Origin: Echinostoma caproni
Lineage: Eukaryota; Platyhelminthes; Trematoda; Plagiorchiida; Echinostomatidae
Assembly (NCBI GenBank): GCA_900618425.1
Contig: UZAN01045971.1
Span: 1 to 10,039, forward strand
Direction of reading: 5' to 3'
Length of the DNA: 10,039 nucleotides
In this document: piece by piece, positions 8,881-10,039 of the stretch
How the letters are laid out: each line of letters begins with the position of its first letter
Position numbering within the stretch: position 1 is the stretch's first letter
Made by a program: the position numbers and the translations under genes
Notes under the pieces: model-generated
The model's database searches: none
Told to the model about the DNA's origin: nothing
What the model saw: only the letters and a program-made list of their open reading frames with translations

Positions 8881-9882
8881 CTAGGGTTTTGAATCCGGTT
8901 TTCCGGTTAGGTTGCTGAAAAATCCAATTCGGGAAGCAATACTGGTACCCTGTGCTACAACTCTTTTATGAGTCGGCTTTTGGGAATTCGGCTTTACAGG
9001 AGTCCGTTTTAGCTCCACGGTAAACGGAGCCTTGGATCGAGGCTCAGTACTATTGAAGAGCTTTTTGTCCGCGGTAATGGAATTCTGGTCTTTCGTGTGT
9101 TCTGAGTAGTTCTCTTTGTTGGTGCCGTCTGAATGTCTGGTTACGCCCATAATTTGTTCGGTAGAAGTATTTTTCTGCTTCGAATCCACTTGGACCGATG
9201 TTACAGCAACGAAAGTCATCGGTTTGGAAGATTGCATCGTGTCCTTGAGAACGACCGAAGCAGATATCTTTTCGGGTGCTTCCGACTTGACTGTCTCCTG
9301 CGATTTCCCGACCACCGTGGCGGTTTTACCTTTTTTATCCTTTTGCGATGATGACATTTCCATCTTTGTGGATTCAAAATCACCTGACTTCTTCTTTTTC
9401 CTTTTCTCCGGCGTTGGAGACCTCATATGTTCCTGGTTCACGGATGCAGATGATTTCGCTATACTGGGTGTATTGCCTGTGGCAGTTTTGGATGCATTGC
9501 TACCGGACGGATTCCAACCTAGTTTGCTCAAAATAGAAGGTCGCCTACTTGTGTTTGGTGGACTGGGTGACGCAGGACTGCTTGAACTGTCCTCTGAACC
9601 CAAACTATCTGAGTGAAGTAAACGCTTTGTTGTTAGTCGACCAAATAGACTCCGATTCATTGACTTCAACGATTTACGTCGGCTCTTGGTCTTAGGGGAC
9701 TGTGTAACCGGAGATTCGACCGGTGTGGGTTGCGGTTGAATGATTATTTTATTATCAGGTGCACGCGAACTGTCAATCAGTGTGTTCGACGGCTGAATCC
9801 CGGACAATTCTTGTTCTGGTAGACATGGGTGGTGAAGAACGACTCCCATGCGTTGCAATGCGATAATAGCGTTGACAGCTTT
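8881..9882 (-). CDS. Terminal coding exon of a disordered, basic protein; possible divergent tau/MAP-like tail
   Basis: The exon begins in phase 0 right after a strong acceptor and runs 333 codons to TAG (8883-8881). No initiator is expected here; earlier exons lie beyond the window. Residues 1-16 (KAVNAIIALQRMGVVL) could form a hydrophobic helix ending a folded domain I cannot name. The rest is Ser/Lys/Pro/Thr-rich and probably disordered. Residues 66-90 are basic (RRKSLK at 68-73), 99-109 form a Ser/Pro run, and KRKKKK at 160-165 is a nuclear-localisation-like or polyanion-binding cluster. TPEK (157-160) and TPVK (294-297) fit CDK sites, and KEN occurs at 256-258. SIxS[K/R][L/I]G[W/F] appears at 116-123 and 314-321. 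The end, RTPVKP (293-298) followed by IASRIGFFSNL (315-325), resembles the Pro-rich region plus start of a microtubule-binding repeat in tau/MAP2/MAP4, but PGGG is absent. Coding status is well supported; function is not. An overlapping plus-strand frame (9116-9616) is its shadow. Confidence 0.85.
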   Translation of the reverse strand, partial: KAVNAIIALQRMGVVLHHPCLPEQELSGIQPSNTLIDSSRAPDNKIIIQPQPTPVESPVTQSPKTKSRRKSLKSMNRSLFGRLTTKRLLHSDSLGSEDSSSSPASPSPPNTSRRPSILSKLGWNPSGSNASKTATGNTPSIAKSSASVNQEHMRSPTPEKRKKKKSGDFESTKMEMSSSQKDKKGKTATVVGKSQETVKSEAPEKISASVVLKDTMQSSKPMTFVAVTSVQVDSKQKNTSTEQIMGVTRHSDGTNKENYSEHTKDQNSITADKKLFNSTEPRSKAPFTVELKRTPVKPNSQKPTHKRVVAQGTSIASRIGFFSNLTGKPDSKP

Positions 9883-10039
9883 CTGAAATTAATAGAAGAA
9901 TGAAGAAATAATGAATCTTGTTTTTCCAACAAAATACCGTGCTGTGAATAAAGGTACTTATAAAACATTTATTGGCAGAAAGCGGAAATGCACTGGACTA
10001 CAGTTTTGGAGCAGGCAAAGAACACTTCATGAGAACCAA
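9883..10039 (-). other. Intron (partial) and 3' splice acceptor of the right-hand gene
   Basis: Read on the minus strand, the sequence before the exon is pyrimidine-rich and ends TTCTATTAATTTCAG, with the AG at 9884-9883 and a plausible branch site in CTATTAAT. An in-frame TAA nine bases before the exon start (9891-9889) shows that the reading frame cannot continue upstream without splicing. The remaining bases to the window edge hold stops in the exon's frame and no donor leading to a readable upstream exon, so the window ends inside the intron. Confidence 0.75.

Noticed and set aside
9326..9332. Donor-like AAG|GTAAAA on the minus strand inside the terminal exon
   Set aside because: It lies in the Lys-Lys-Gly-Lys coding run, and the frame continues with the same composition for another 150 residues on the 3' side, so read-through is more plausible than splicing here.
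9116..9616. 166-codon plus-strand open frame with many Phe, Val and Asp
   Set aside because: It is the antisense shadow of the minus-strand exon: Lys and Ser codons there read as Phe and related residues here. The minus frame has the splice acceptor, twice the length and believable composition.
9777..9968. Minus-strand frame crossing the intron-exon boundary
   Set aside because: It is in a different frame from the exon and runs through the polypyrimidine tract and acceptor; the composition is not protein-like.
1..10039. Prokaryotic-type systems: operons, CRISPR arrays, defence islands, Shine-Dalgarno-led genes
   Set aside because: There are no clustered co-directional genes and no regularly spaced repeats. 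The one clear gene has an intron, so a bacterial or phage reading does not fit.

Overview
The window looks like a non-coding-rich piece of a eukaryotic nuclear genome, most likely from a flatworm (probably a digenean fluke). Only one long, compositionally convincing reading frame occurs in 10 kb. It has a clear 3' splice acceptor and no bacterial-style gene packing. The retroelement remnant at 802-1281 ends in a 'FVKSLNLPW'-type tail that I associate, from memory, with Penelope-like elements of trematodes. The taxonomic guess rests mainly on that resemblance and is not proven.

Layout. Positions 1-801 hold no gene I can support. Positions 802-1281 (+) are the 3' end of a Penelope-like retroelement: the C-terminal half of its GIY-YIG endonuclease, followed closely by an AATAAA hexamer. 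A shorter, more decayed frame at 3316-3564 (+) may be a second remnant of the same kind. Between and after them lie anonymous AT-rich DNA and a few structured elements: a 14-bp stem-loop (2271-2308), a 22-nt alternating purine-pyrimidine palindrome (3901-3922), a C12 tract beside an ambiguous base (1859-1871), and two G-quadruplex candidates (1149-1167 on the minus strand, 4500-4513 on the plus strand). A 174-codon open frame at 6995-7519 (+) is unassigned and may be chance.

The main gene is on the minus strand at the right edge. Positions 8881-9882 are its terminal coding exon (333 residues plus stop), preceded by intron at 9883-10039; earlier exons lie beyond the window. The encoded tail is Ser/Lys/Pro/Thr-rich and apparently disordered. 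It has a basic cluster, CDK-type S/T-P sites, a KEN triplet and a twice-used motif SIxS[K/R][L/I]G[W/F]. Its last ~45 residues resemble the proline-rich region plus one microtubule-binding repeat of the tau/MAP2/MAP4 family, without the usual PGGG. This is the most interesting lead, but it is a by-eye resemblance.

I found no gene cluster, CRISPR array, rRNA, or tRNA, and nothing that amounts to a new multi-gene system. The window is best described as the 3' end of one gene plus several kilobases of intergenic (or giant-intron) DNA with retroelement debris.
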